NCBI GenBank assembly: GCA_964567745.1
Contig: CAZMNY010000007.1
Span: 62,001 to 126,000, forward strand
Length of the DNA stretch: 64,000 nt
Reading direction: 5' to 3'
Source: CAZMNY01 sp964567745
GTDB lineage: Bacteria; Planctomycetota; Planctomycetia; Pirellulales; Pirellulaceae
The notes below the pieces were generated by a model. That model ran no database searches, was not told where the DNA came from, and saw only the letters and a program-made list of their open reading frames with translations. The stretch's first letter is position 1, and each line of letters opens with the position of its first letter. Shown piece after piece: positions 34,075-42,607 of the stretch. Made by a program: the position numbers and the translations under genes.

Positions 34075-35667
34075 TTAGTCTTCTGTCGGTGTCTCGATCG
34101 TGCGATCGAAGATCACCCGTGTGTCATCGGGCCAGCCTTTTGTCTTTCGCACGGAAGGCCAGAATCGGCGATAGAGAAGACGGATGCGAAGCATTGGCGA
34201 TGGTTGCTTGAAACGCCAAGTCGTCGATGTCGTCGAGTCGGGCGGCAGTCGCGTATCGATCGGATCGTCGAAGGCTTTCCAGAACGGCGTGGGAGCCTGG
34301 CCGTCGCGGTCTCGCACGACGCGAGCGAACAGGCGTCCCGAGCGGTTCTCGTATTCGCCCGCGAGCGAGTCGAGGCGCGGCCCGTCGAGAACATCGTCGA
34401 GAACATCGCTATCCAGCGGTTCAACAATCAACAAGAGATGGCGGTCGATGTAGCCCGTGGGCGTCGCGTGCCCGACTCCGCTCGTGGTCAGATCGACTTG
34501 AACTCCGTCATCAAAACGAACGGTCATTGCGATCGCGGATCGCAGCATGGCGAGCCGTCCGCCGGGCAACATGTTGTGAGTCGAGAGCGAGTTGGACGAC
34601 CGCTCCAGACCGCCATGTCCGGGCGCGAAGTTCGTCATATTTTGATTGGGAGGCATGTGGCAGTTCTGGCAGCTCTTGCCCGTTTTGGACGCAGCGCTTT
34701 CAAGCCACTCGGAGTAGGTCGTGTAAACCGACATGCCAAACAGAGTGCCCTCGTGGCACGACGCGCAATACTGACTTTGCTTGAACACCGGAGCATAGAC
34801 GTCTTCGCCGCGGTCGACATCGGCATGGGGACCGAAAAACAGCTGTTCGCGCTCGCCCTTTGGACGCAGCAAATTGACGGCGTCGCGGCCGTGGGTCAGT
34901 CCTAGTTGTTCGATCTCAACGTCGCGCACTTTGTGGCAAAAATCGCAGTGCACGCCCAACGCGTCGACTCCGGCGAGTTTCGAAAAGCTCGCGGCCGCGA
35001 CCGCCTCATCCGTTGCCGAAGGGGCGTGGCAAGCGAAGCAGACGCCCGCTCCGCCCGGGTGCGCGTCCCGCAAACTCCAGCCCGCGCTTCCGCCGCTCCA
35101 TGTCGAGCCGTCATGTAGGTTTTGAAATCGCCGATTCCGCGAGGCGTTTGCGTGCCCGCTAGTTGACCAGGCGGAAAAGATCGATGGGTGACAATGGGCG
35201 CAGCGAGTCTCGTCGCCAGCGGCTGGGCGGGGATCTCGCCAGACGTAATCCGAGTTGTCTTCGCTTGGAATGGGCGAGAGCGATATCGTGACCGGTTCGT
35301 CCGAATACGTTACCCCGGCGATGATGAATTCGGGGTGGGCAGCGGTCAGTTTAACGCCTGACTTGAGCGCGTAGCGGTCGTCAGTGGGTATTCGAAACTG
35401 CCCTGTCAGGTTGGTCTCAGCCACAATGCCGGTGGCTTGAATCGAGACAATCGCGCCGTCGACAGGCCCGTTTGGCCCGATGACTTGGCCGTCGAATTCC
35501 GCGACGCCCATCGTGGCGCTGTCCGCGCTTCGCCCCGTTGATCGATCTGCCCGCTGATAAGGCGGCTGCTCGTCAATACAGATCCAAACAGCGAGGCCGA
35601 AGCAGGCCAAAGAAACGGCGGCAAGCAGCGGTCCGATCGAGAGGTGAAGCACAGTCCAGTCACGCAT
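34075..35667 (-). CDS. Pentaheme c-type cytochrome with N-terminal carboxypeptidase-regulatory-like domain
   Basis: A 530-residue exported, membrane-anchored cytochrome. A hydrophobic N-terminal segment ('LLAAVSLACFGLAVWIC') is followed by a beta-sandwich of about 80 residues ('GQVIGPNGPVDGAIVSIQAT', 'TNLTGQFRIP') like CarboxypepD_reg domains. Then come five heme motifs, CAHCH, CFACH, CDFCH, CASCH and CQNCH, between about residues 150 and 340, in the cytochrome c554-like pattern. The C-terminal 190 residues lack hemes. Electron transfer in the periplasm is expected; donor and acceptor are unknown. ATG 35667 is preferred, being closest to the hydrophobic segment. Only 38 bases separate it from the upstream TPR gene, so the two may form an operon. 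Confidence 0.9.
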   Translation of the reverse strand: MRDWTVLHLSIGPLLAAVSLACFGLAVWICIDEQPPYQRADRSTGRSADSATMGVAEFDGQVIGPNGPVDGAIVSIQATGIVAETNLTGQFRIPTDDRYALKSGVKLTAAHPEFIIAGVTYSDEPVTISLSPIPSEDNSDYVWRDPRPAAGDETRCAHCHPSIFSAWSTSGHANASRNRRFQNLHDGSTWSGGSAGWSLRDAHPGGAGVCFACHAPSATDEAVAAASFSKLAGVDALGVHCDFCHKVRDVEIEQLGLTHGRDAVNLLRPKGEREQLFFGPHADVDRGEDVYAPVFKQSQYCASCHEGTLFGMSVYTTYSEWLESAASKTGKSCQNCHMPPNQNMTNFAPGHGGLERSSNSLSTHNMLPGGRLAMLRSAIAMTVRFDDGVQVDLTTSGVGHATPTGYIDRHLLLIVEPLDSDVLDDVLDGPRLDSLAGEYENRSGRLFARVVRDRDGQAPTPFWKAFDDPIDTRLPPDSTTSTTWRFKQPSPMLRIRLLYRRFWPSVRKTKGWPDDTRVIFDRTIETPTED

Positions 35668-35705
35668 GGGCTCGCCGATCACGGCATGGTTGAAATTGCC
35701 TCGGT

Positions 35706-37511
35706 CTATTCGCCAGAGCGGATCTCGTCGATCCGGCGCTTGGCTGCCGATGCCGCGCTTGTTTCCGGATACTTGATCATGATCTCTTGGAAGTACCGAA
35801 TGGCCGCAGTCCGATTTCCTTTGGCCTCCAACGAACTCGCTCGATTGAACTGGGCCGCGGCGATGCGGTCAAAGTCGATAGTTCCCAGCTCGTTTTGAGC
35901 TGTTTCAGCCGCTGGCGTGTCCATATAAGAATTGATGATCTGGCGAAGGATTTCCCCCGCTTCAATCGACTTCCCATCACCCTTGCGTCGACTCGCTTTG
36001 GCCAACAAGTTGTTGGCCTCACGCGTGCGAACCGCCAATCTCTGTTCTCGCAGCTCATCTTTCCATTGCGATGGGGTTCGCGTCAGGACGGAACCCGAAC
36101 CCGTCGACGGGTCGATTCGCTTGGTCGACAAGGCCCAGAGCGCTCGGTTTTGTAGATTGAGCATTTGCGGATTGGACTCGCTCTCCATTTGCTCCGCGAT
36201 CACCATCGACAGTTGGTGTCGAGACGGGAAGTCGACGTTTTGTCTCCGTAGCGTGGCCGCCAACAGTGCGGCGACCCGTTCGCGCGGGTCCGACGACGCC
36301 ACCGCCATTCGCAGTTGACTCTGCGTCAAGCTGGAACAGTCGCCAACGCGTTTCAAAAGGTCCTTGGTCATCGGCACGCCGAATGCCGTGGCGATCTTCT
36401 TGATGTCGTTTTCGACGTCATTGAAGTGAGCCGCCAATCGTTTGCGCAGATTCTCGAGCCGATTGCGATGAGGCGCCTTGAGATCGACGTTCTTGTTGAG
36501 ATTGTCGAGCGCGTAGCGGATCATGACGGGGTCGGACGATGAGCGAAGTTGGTTCTCCAGCATCTGGCTGATCACCACGACAGGGCACGACGCGCGAATT
36601 CCCGCCGACTTGTTGAGCCCGCGAACCAATGCCGGAATCGACTCGTGGTTGAGCTTGTCGAAATCGCGGAGGGCTCTTTCACCCGCCGCGCCCTTCAAAC
36701 GCCCGATGTCGTATTCGATGAACTGGTCGACGACCTCGTCGTGCTTGTCCCGTTCGTCGAGACCGGGCGGCATGGGAATCGCTCGCGGTGCTTCGCCAAC
36801 GTCAATTCGGTCCTCTCGCATGGGAGCAAAAACCGACACCAACACGCTCGGAATCTCGACTCCCAAATCGAAGTTGGGTGCCGAGTTCATTTCTGTTTCT
36901 GGTTCTTTGGCGCCCCCAATCGGTTTGGGCTCTTCGTCCGGTTTCTGCGGCTCTTCGATCGGCTCCTGGACGGGCGACTCCTTGCGATCGACCGACTCGG
37001 CTGAAGCGCCTTCCTGCCCGCGGTCGACTTTGGAATTTGTATCGAGCGGCGTCGACTTGATAAGGACCAAATCGCCTTCCGACGTGGGCGAGTCCAAATC
37101 GGTCAACAGCAGCACGATTTCAAATGAGCGCCCCTTGAGCTGCACTGGTACGACCAAAGAACCGAATAGGAGCAGGACGGCCAGATGGATCGTCAAGCTC
37201 GCCAACCAGCTCGGCGTCGCGCGGAGCAGTTCCCGCAGCGACCGAACCGATCGTTTCTTCGAAGAGAATCGACAACTTAGCCGCGCCGGCGGTTCCAGTG
37301 CGGGAACGTTGGCCCCCGTCTGCGGGGGCGATGCGAGTCGGTCCGCGACGTCGCCCTCATCGCTTGCGAGCTCGTCGTTTGCAAGCTCATCGCTCGGGAT
37401 CTCATCGTCTGGGATGCTGTCGGCGATGGGGCCTGCGAGGCCGTCGCTTGAGCCGCTATCGGTTGAGCCGTTGTCGCTCGGTTGTGGTCCGTCGTTGCGC
37501 GCCGGAGGCAT
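35706..37511 (-). CDS. Single-pass membrane protein with TPR-like C-terminus, unknown function
   Basis: A 601-residue protein. Residues 1-60 are a disordered acidic segment with 'DELANDELASDE' repeats; a basic patch and one transmembrane helix ('LASLTIHLAVLLLFGSLVVPV') follow near residue 110. A Pro/Glu-rich linker leads to helical repeats, and the last 110 residues read as TPR-like pairs ('NRASSLEAKGNRTAAIRYFQ', 'KYPETSAASAAKRR'). The mid-region also resembles HEAT-type helices. It may assemble a periplasmic complex with the adjacent cytochrome. The start is ambiguous: ATG 37511, or TTG 37523 which has GGAAA upstream. Confidence 0.75.
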   Translation of the reverse strand: MPPARNDGPQPSDNGSTDSGSSDGLAGPIADSIPDDEIPSDELANDELASDEGDVADRLASPPQTGANVPALEPPARLSCRFSSKKRSVRSLRELLRATPSWLASLTIHLAVLLLFGSLVVPVQLKGRSFEIVLLLTDLDSPTSEGDLVLIKSTPLDTNSKVDRGQEGASAESVDRKESPVQEPIEEPQKPDEEPKPIGGAKEPETEMNSAPNFDLGVEIPSVLVSVFAPMREDRIDVGEAPRAIPMPPGLDERDKHDEVVDQFIEYDIGRLKGAAGERALRDFDKLNHESIPALVRGLNKSAGIRASCPVVVISQMLENQLRSSSDPVMIRYALDNLNKNVDLKAPHRNRLENLRKRLAAHFNDVENDIKKIATAFGVPMTKDLLKRVGDCSSLTQSQLRMAVASSDPRERVAALLAATLRRQNVDFPSRHQLSMVIAEQMESESNPQMLNLQNRALWALSTKRIDPSTGSGSVLTRTPSQWKDELREQRLAVRTREANNLLAKASRRKGDGKSIEAGEILRQIINSYMDTPAAETAQNELGTIDFDRIAAAQFNRASSLEAKGNRTAAIRYFQEIMIKYPETSAASAAKRRIDEIRSGE

Positions 37512-37906
37512 AGGGAAATCCAATCATTTCCAATGGCGAGCGGAGGTGGAACCGGTACGAAGACGCCAATGCGCGGTGTCTCACGCGAAACGAAGGTCGC
37601 TAGTCGGATGTGCCGTTGTCCGCTTGCCAGTCATAGTCCCTGGATCTGCAGGGATATATCGAATCGACCCTGGCTGTCAAACGATTTTTTCCGGCCCTTG
37701 TCGTCAGGCGTCGATTGGCTTACCGCCCGTCAAAGGCAATGACCCGGTTGCGCCTCGAGATAATTGCGAGGAATTTGGGAAGGCAGCGCAGTTTAGGGGG
37801 GAATTCTCGCGGGTGAAAATCTGCGTTAACTTGTTTCACTGATGATAGTTAAAGCACATCACCGAGTGTCCGATGAAGAGCTGTTACGGCGAATGCTCAA
37901 CACGGT
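37512..37906. other. Intergenic region upstream of hpf
   Basis: About 395 bases before the putative hpf promoter, between divergent genes. No gene or repeat-family member is seen. Confidence 0.35.
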
Positions 37907-37935
37907 TTGTGGGGAAGGCAAGTCAGGACTAGAAT
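37907..37935 (+). promoter_or_regulatory. Candidate sigma-70 promoter of the hpf-pts cluster
   Basis: TTGTGG, a 17-base spacer, then TAGAAT (37930-37935). Transcription would start near 37942, about 67 bases before the hpf start codon. The -10 is near consensus and the spacing is ideal, but the -35 is moderate. Confidence 0.45.
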
Positions 37936-38008
37936 GGGACGCCTTGCTTAGCCTTGTGATACTCAAGATAAGCTAAGGCAGCTACTGAGCTTCAGGAAGG
38001 AGACCTTC

Positions 38009-38356
38009 GTGCAGGTAACCATCTCGGCACGGCACGGCCATCTCTCGGCCGCATCTCAAGAGCGGATTGAAGAAAAAGTTGAGAAGCTCCGGCGTTTTTT
38101 TGATCGGATATCCTCGATTGTTGTGACAATTGACCTCGAGAATGAAGATTCGCCCCACGTCGAAGTTCGGGTGACGGCGGAACACCATCAAGGCGATTTC
38201 ATGGCGAGCGACAACAGTTCCAGCGTCTCGTCGGCGTTGGACAGTGTCATCCACAAGATCGAGCCACAACTCCGCAAACACAAAGAAAAACTCACGGGAC
38301 ACCGATCTCCGGGCCTCAAACACATGCCGCAGGACTCGGAAGATTCCGTCGAATAG
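38009..38356 (+). CDS. hpf: Ribosome hibernation-promoting factor (short HPF/RaiA type)
   Basis: A 115-residue HPF. 'MQVTISARHGHLSAASQERIEEKVEKL' region and 'VVTIDLENEDSPHVEVRVTAEHHQGDF' form the beta-alpha-beta-beta-beta-alpha fold that binds the 30S decoding site and stalls ribosomes in slow growth. There is no C-terminal dimerisation domain, so it is the short form. The start is a GTG with AGGAAGGAG upstream. It precedes ptsN, an order also typical of rpoN-hpf-ptsN loci in proteobacteria, suggesting an ancient linkage. Confidence 0.93.
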   Translation: MQVTISARHGHLSAASQERIEEKVEKLRRFFDRISSIVVTIDLENEDSPHVEVRVTAEHHQGDFMASDNSSSVSSALDSVIHKIEPQLRKHKEKLTGHRSPGLKHMPQDSEDSVE

Positions 38357-38647
38357 CGATATCGGCAGACGATTCTCGTCGACGTAGATTTTTTCGTTGA
38401 CACGGATTTCGAAAGTGCCGACTTTCATTGGGGCGTAATAATCTTCGATGTGACACCACATGGCCGCAAAGCGGCGGGGCAAGCAGTTGAATTTAGGGCG
38501 CGTTCGTGAAGGGCAGGGCGAGTTTTTATTGACGACATAGCTGTTCTTTGGCGGCTGAACCATCTTGGACGACGAAATGGTTTGCAGAACAAAGCGGTTT
38601 TGGACAGGCGTAGCCATCCAGAGGATGGTTGAAAGGGAGAATAGGGA

Positions 38648-39124
38648 ATGAAGTTCAACGATTTCGTCAGCACCGGCGCAATCAGGGCCGACTTGGAGTC
38701 GCAGGACAAGGAAAGTGTTCTGCGAGAATTGGTCGGATCTTTGGCGACTGCCGGCGATCTGAAAGAGGACGAGCAGGAGAGCATCGTCAAAGCCATTATG
38801 AAACGGGAAGAGCTGGGAAGCACGGGCATCGGCCGAGGCGTCGCTGTGCCGCACACAAAACATCCCAGTGTCAGCAAGCTCGTCGGGACGGTCGGAGTCA
38901 GCACGGAAGGCGTCGATTTCGTCAGCTTGGACGGCGCAAAAGTGCAGCTGTTCTTTTTGCTGATCTCGCCACCGGACCGGCCAAGCGACCACCTCCGCGC
39001 GCTTGAGAACATTTCACGGCAATTGCGGGACGACACGTTCTGCCGATTCTTGAAACAATCCAAGACGCCGGAAGACATCCAGCAACTGCTGGAAGAAGCT
39101 GACAACAATCAGTTTGTATCGTAG
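38648..39124 (+). CDS. ptsN: PTS IIA-type phosphocarrier (PtsN-like)
   Basis: A 158-residue EIIA of the fructose/nitrogen-regulatory type. The phospho-acceptor is His69 in 'GIGRGVAVPHTKHP'; 'VQLFFLLISPPDRPSDHLRAL' is the conserved beta-strand/helix. As a stand-alone domain without IIB/IIC it is likely regulatory, its phosphorylation state signalling carbon/nitrogen or potassium status. It is followed by ptsH and ptsI, its presumed phosphate donors. GGGAG and AATAGGG lie just before the ATG. A 291-base spacer separates it from hpf and holds no gene. Confidence 0.93.
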   Translation: MKFNDFVSTGAIRADLESQDKESVLRELVGSLATAGDLKEDEQESIVKAIMKREELGSTGIGRGVAVPHTKHPSVSKLVGTVGVSTEGVDFVSLDGAKVQLFFLLISPPDRPSDHLRALENISRQLRDDTFCRFLKQSKTPEDIQQLLEEADNNQFVS

Positions 39125-39332
39125 GCATCTAAAACGACAAATCTCATCGCACCGGGCGCTTCCGAGTTGCAAAACGTGACGGGCAGCCATTCCGGTGTCG
39201 CGCGACTCGGCCACTAGGGCGGCGGAGCGCAGTCGTGCGAAACGGACAGTAAAATACCTAGTCAACATCCCGGACAACATTCCTGGTCAACCGCATACTT
39301 GGACAACAGCCGAAGACTGAGAACGCGAAGCC

Positions 39333-39686
39333 ATGCAGGACGTTTTCGAAACACGCGTCACGATCAAACTTTCGGAGGGACTCCATTTGCGTCCAGCGGA
39401 CGCGTTTGTGTCGCTTGCGAAAACGTTTGAAGCGAAAATTGAATTGTCCAAGGACGCCGAGTTCGTCGACGGAAAAAGCATCCTCTCGATCATTACGCTG
39501 GCGGCGGCCGAGGGCGAGCAGTTGTTGATACGTGCGCAAGGCGATGATGCGAGCGGAGCGATCGAGGTGTTGGCTGCTTTGGTCGAGCGGAATTTTGATA
39601 TGGTTAAAGACGCCGATCGCGATGAGACGACTCGCCCTGCCGGTTCTTCCGAGAGCGACGTGCAAACCACGGAAGAGAACGTCTGA
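39333..39686 (+). CDS. ptsH: HPr phosphocarrier protein
   Basis: A 117-residue HPr with a ~28-residue acidic C-terminal extension beyond the usual ~88. The phosphorylated His18 lies in 'SEGLHLRPADAFVSLA' (usually GLHARPA), and Ser49 in 'DGKSILSIITLAA' matches the regulatory serine of HPr kinase targets. It passes phosphate from EI to EIIA. It sits between ptsN and ptsI on the same strand. HprK is not in the window. Confidence 0.93.
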   Translation: MQDVFETRVTIKLSEGLHLRPADAFVSLAKTFEAKIELSKDAEFVDGKSILSIITLAAAEGEQLLIRAQGDDASGAIEVLAALVERNFDMVKDADRDETTRPAGSSESDVQTTEENV

Positions 39687-39775
39687 CAACGATTGCGTTC
39701 AGCGCGAGCCTCTGAAACAGACGACGATTTAGATTCGCTCCCAACGCCCAAATTCGGTTTGGAGGCGTGCCGCTT

Positions 39776-41509
39776 ATGCAAATCTTGCAAGGCATTGGCG
39801 TGTCACCCGGTGTCGCCATCGGGGAAGCGTTGGTGATCGATAACGAAGGATTTAGAATCCCTCGGCGATTCGTCACGCGCGACGCGGTCGACGATGAAAT
39901 CGAACGACTCGACGCCGCCATCAACTCGGTCGCCGAAGAGATTGAGCGAGACCGGAACAGCGTCAAAGAACAACTGGGCGAGCAGATCGGGGGAATTTTC
40001 TCCGCGCATCTGCAAATGGTCCGAGACGAAAAACTCCGCATTGAAATCGTCGAGTACATTCGCGAACGACACTACTCGCCGGAATATGCGGTGAGCCGCG
40101 TTCTTCGCCGATACGCGAAAGTCTTTGAGAACCTGGGCACTCCGCACGCCCACGATATCTTCGATCTCGAGAAAGCGATCCTCCGCAATTTACTCGGACT
40201 CCGCCGAGAGGAATTGACCCACCTGGCGTCACCTGTCATCGTGCTCGCCAGCGATCTGACTCCCAGCGAAACAGCTCACCTCGATAAAGAGTTTGTTCGA
40301 GGTTTCGCGACAGAGATCGGCGGAGCCGGCGGCCACACGGCGATCGTCGCCAAGGGGCTCGAGATTCCCGCTGTGGTCGGCGTCGATCGCTTTCTGACGG
40401 ATGTCTCCGGAGGCGATCTGATCATCGTCGACGGCGATTCTGGTCGTGTCATTCTGCAACCGGACGAAGAGACGGTCGCTCGCTACCGACACGAGTTGGA
40501 ACAGCACAAGACGCTGGCGACTCGGCTCCAGTCGCTGCGAGAGCTCTCCGCTCAAACCACCGATGGCGTGAACATCCAGTTGCTCGGCAACATTGAGTTT
40601 CCCTACGAGGTCAATGCTTGTTTGCAGCACGGCGCCAATGGAGTTGGACTCTATCGAACCGAGTTTCTCTACTTGCAAGGCGATCAGGTACCGACCGAAG
40701 AAGTCCATTTCCAAGCTTACTCGGATGTCGTGCGGGCGATGGGGGATCGAACCGTCGTGATTCGAACTCTCGATTTGGGCGCGGACAAAGTCGGAGGCGC
40801 CGCGGGGCGTCTTGATGAGCGCAATCCGTTCCTGGGTTTGCGCAGCATCCGCTTGTCGCTCAACGATATCCCCCTGTTCAGGATTCAACTTCGAGCTGTC
40901 TTGCGAGCCAGCGCGATGGGCTCGGTTCGGCTGATGTTCCCGTTGATCAGCACGCTGCCCGAACTTCGTCGAGCGAAGATGGTGTTGGCCGATGTGATGG
41001 AGGATCTTGAGGAGGAGGGCGAGCCGTTCGACCGCGATCTGAAGGTCGGAATCATGGTCGAGACGCCTTCGGCTGTGATGTTGATCGACGAGTTTGCGAG
41101 GGAGGTCGACTTCTTCAGCATTGGCACGAACGACTTGATTCAGTACACGTTGGCCGTTGATCGAACGAACCGGAACGTGGCGTATCTGTATCACGACGCC
41201 GATCCCTCGGTCTTACGATTGATTGCCAGGACGATTGAGTCGGCGAAGAAGGCGGGGATTCCGGTCAGCTTGTGCGGCCAGATGAGTGGCTTACCGATTT
41301 TCACTATGTTGTTGCTAGGTATGGGGTTGAGGTCGCTCAGCCTGCCGCCCAGCGCGGCTCCGGAAGTCAAGAAAATCTGTCGAAGCGTCGACATTCCCCA
41401 CTGCAGGGGTATACGCGACCGAGTGCTTAAGATGGACAACGCGGCCGAAATCGAGAAGATGCTAAGAGAGGAACTTCGCAGAATTGCCCCCGAACTGGTG
41501 ATGACGTAG
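39776..41509 (+). CDS. ptsI: PTS enzyme I (phosphoenolpyruvate-protein phosphotransferase)
   Basis: A 577-residue EI. N-terminal helical HPr-binding domain ('GVSPGVAIGEALVID' at the start), phospho-histidine His187 in 'GGAGGHTAIVAKGLEIPAVVG' region, then the PEP-binding TIM barrel ('GLYRTEFLYL', 'RTLDLGADKVG', 'LRSIRLSL', 'VGIMVETPSAVML', 'FFSIGTNDLIQYTLAVDR'). It transfers phosphate from PEP to HPr. ATG 39776 follows GGAGG by ten bases; the GTG at 39767 would be too close. With no EIIB/EIIC genes visible, the system here is likely a regulatory relay. Confidence 0.95.
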   Translation: MQILQGIGVSPGVAIGEALVIDNEGFRIPRRFVTRDAVDDEIERLDAAINSVAEEIERDRNSVKEQLGEQIGGIFSAHLQMVRDEKLRIEIVEYIRERHYSPEYAVSRVLRRYAKVFENLGTPHAHDIFDLEKAILRNLLGLRREELTHLASPVIVLASDLTPSETAHLDKEFVRGFATEIGGAGGHTAIVAKGLEIPAVVGVDRFLTDVSGGDLIIVDGDSGRVILQPDEETVARYRHELEQHKTLATRLQSLRELSAQTTDGVNIQLLGNIEFPYEVNACLQHGANGVGLYRTEFLYLQGDQVPTEEVHFQAYSDVVRAMGDRTVVIRTLDLGADKVGGAAGRLDERNPFLGLRSIRLSLNDIPLFRIQLRAVLRASAMGSVRLMFPLISTLPELRRAKMVLADVMEDLEEEGEPFDRDLKVGIMVETPSAVMLIDEFAREVDFFSIGTNDLIQYTLAVDRTNRNVAYLYHDADPSVLRLIARTIESAKKAGIPVSLCGQMSGLPIFTMLLLGMGLRSLSLPPSAAPEVKKICRSVDIPHCRGIRDRVLKMDNAAEIEKMLREELRRIAPELVMT

Positions 41510-41848
41510 GTGGGGGTGGATGTGATATGGTGTAGACTCCAACTCTCGTCCGTCAGACGCGCTGAGCGAGCCGCGAGCAGAATTGGCTTGATGTCGGCCG
41601 CCAAGGACCCTTCAGCGTGAGCCGCCATCGTGTGAGTGGTCTGACGATTTTGACGCGAGAGCGAGTGGGCCGCAGCAACTAACGCGTTTCCCGGCCAGTT
41701 TCGCCTATCTGAGCTTGAGTTCAGATACAGCGTTCAGAAACAGCGTCCAGGCAAGCGGGAACAATTTAAGTTGAGAAGCGGCCGAATTAACCAAGAGAGG
41801 AAACAATCCAACCGCGTCAATGTTTGATGCGGAGTTGTCCACAGGGAC
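41510..41848. other. Intergenic region between ptsI and the DUF2344 gene
   Basis: About 340 bases. It holds no supported gene. I see no convincing promoter or terminator; the TTTGATGC near the end of the region is too weak to call. Confidence 0.35.
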
Positions 41849-42502
41849 ATGGATCGATATCGAGTACGTATACGTTTTCGGAAAGAGGGTGATTTACGGC
41901 TGACAAGCCACCGCGATTTGGTGCGCGCGTTTGAGCGGATGTTCCGTCGCGCGGAATTGAAACTGCGGATGAGCGAGGGATTCCATCCAAAAGCCCGTAT
42001 GAGCTTTCCATCGGCGTTGGGCCTGGGCATTGCCGGCCTGAATGAATCGATGGATGTGGAACTCGCTGAACCCGCGGACACGACCGAATTGCACAAGACA
42101 CTAGCGGATCAAGCGCCCCCCGGTCTGACGATTCAGAGCGTAAGGGCGTTGGCCCCAGGAGAATCCAAAGTTCAAGTAGCCCGACTTCGTTATGCCATTG
42201 AACTACCCGAGTCTAGGATCGAGTCCACCGTGCAGGCGGCCATTGAGATGATGGCCCTTCGCGAGCTTCACATCAAACGTGATGGTCGAGCGGAGCCGAT
42301 TGACGCGAGGGCTGGCATTGCGGAACTGAACGTCAGCGGGGGCGAGCTTCACATGACGCTGGTCGCGAATCGAGAGGCGAGCGTTCGCCCGCGAGAAGTC
42401 CTGGATGCACTTGGAATTGGTGATTTGGAATCCTTAGGCCTGTATCTCCGCCGCACGGCAGTCGAGTCTGCAACAACAGAAACCAACATGAGCAAACTTT
42501 GA
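41849..42502 (+). CDS. TIGR03936/DUF2344 family protein (radical-SAM-associated)
   Basis: A 217-residue protein beginning 'RYRVRIRFRKEGDLRLTSHRDLVRAFERMFRRAEL', then 'MSEGFHPKARMSFPSALGLG': the signature of DUF2344 proteins, which elsewhere are fused to or follow a radical-SAM protein and often sit before RNase E/G genes, as here. The molecular role is unknown, though association with tRNA/rRNA or ribosome maturation has been suggested by context. No radical SAM gene is immediately upstream. Confidence 0.88.
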   Translation: MDRYRVRIRFRKEGDLRLTSHRDLVRAFERMFRRAELKLRMSEGFHPKARMSFPSALGLGIAGLNESMDVELAEPADTTELHKTLADQAPPGLTIQSVRALAPGESKVQVARLRYAIELPESRIESTVQAAIEMMALRELHIKRDGRAEPIDARAGIAELNVSGGELHMTLVANREASVRPREVLDALGIGDLESLGLYLRRTAVESATTETNMSKL

Positions 42503-42524
42503 CTGCACCAGCCTATTCGCGTAG

Positions 42525-42552
42525 GCCGTCCAGGAACTTTTCCTGGGACGGC
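42525..42552 (+). promoter_or_regulatory. Hairpin in the RNase E/G leader
   Basis: GCCGTCCAGGAA pairs with TTCCTGGGACGGC with one bulged G and a three-base loop. No T-run follows, so it is not an intrinsic terminator. It lies about 55 bases before the RNase start codon; RNase E leaders are often cleaved for autoregulation, which would be an inference here. Confidence 0.4.
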
Positions 42553-42607
42553 TTGCCGTAATGATCACCCTCGGACGCCATAAACCATTCATTGAAAGAT
42601 GGGTCCG

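Noticed and set aside
33979..34905. 308-codon plus-strand ORF
   Set aside because: Runs antisense to the pentaheme cytochrome, has no signal, ribosome site or family-like motif, and its left end lies in repeat families A and B.
36523..37842. 439-codon plus-strand ORF
   Set aside because: Antisense to the TPR membrane protein; low-complexity Ser-rich translation is a by-product of codon use on the other strand.
37982..38992. 336-codon minus-strand ORF
   Set aside because: Antisense to hpf and ptsN; no protein-like motif.
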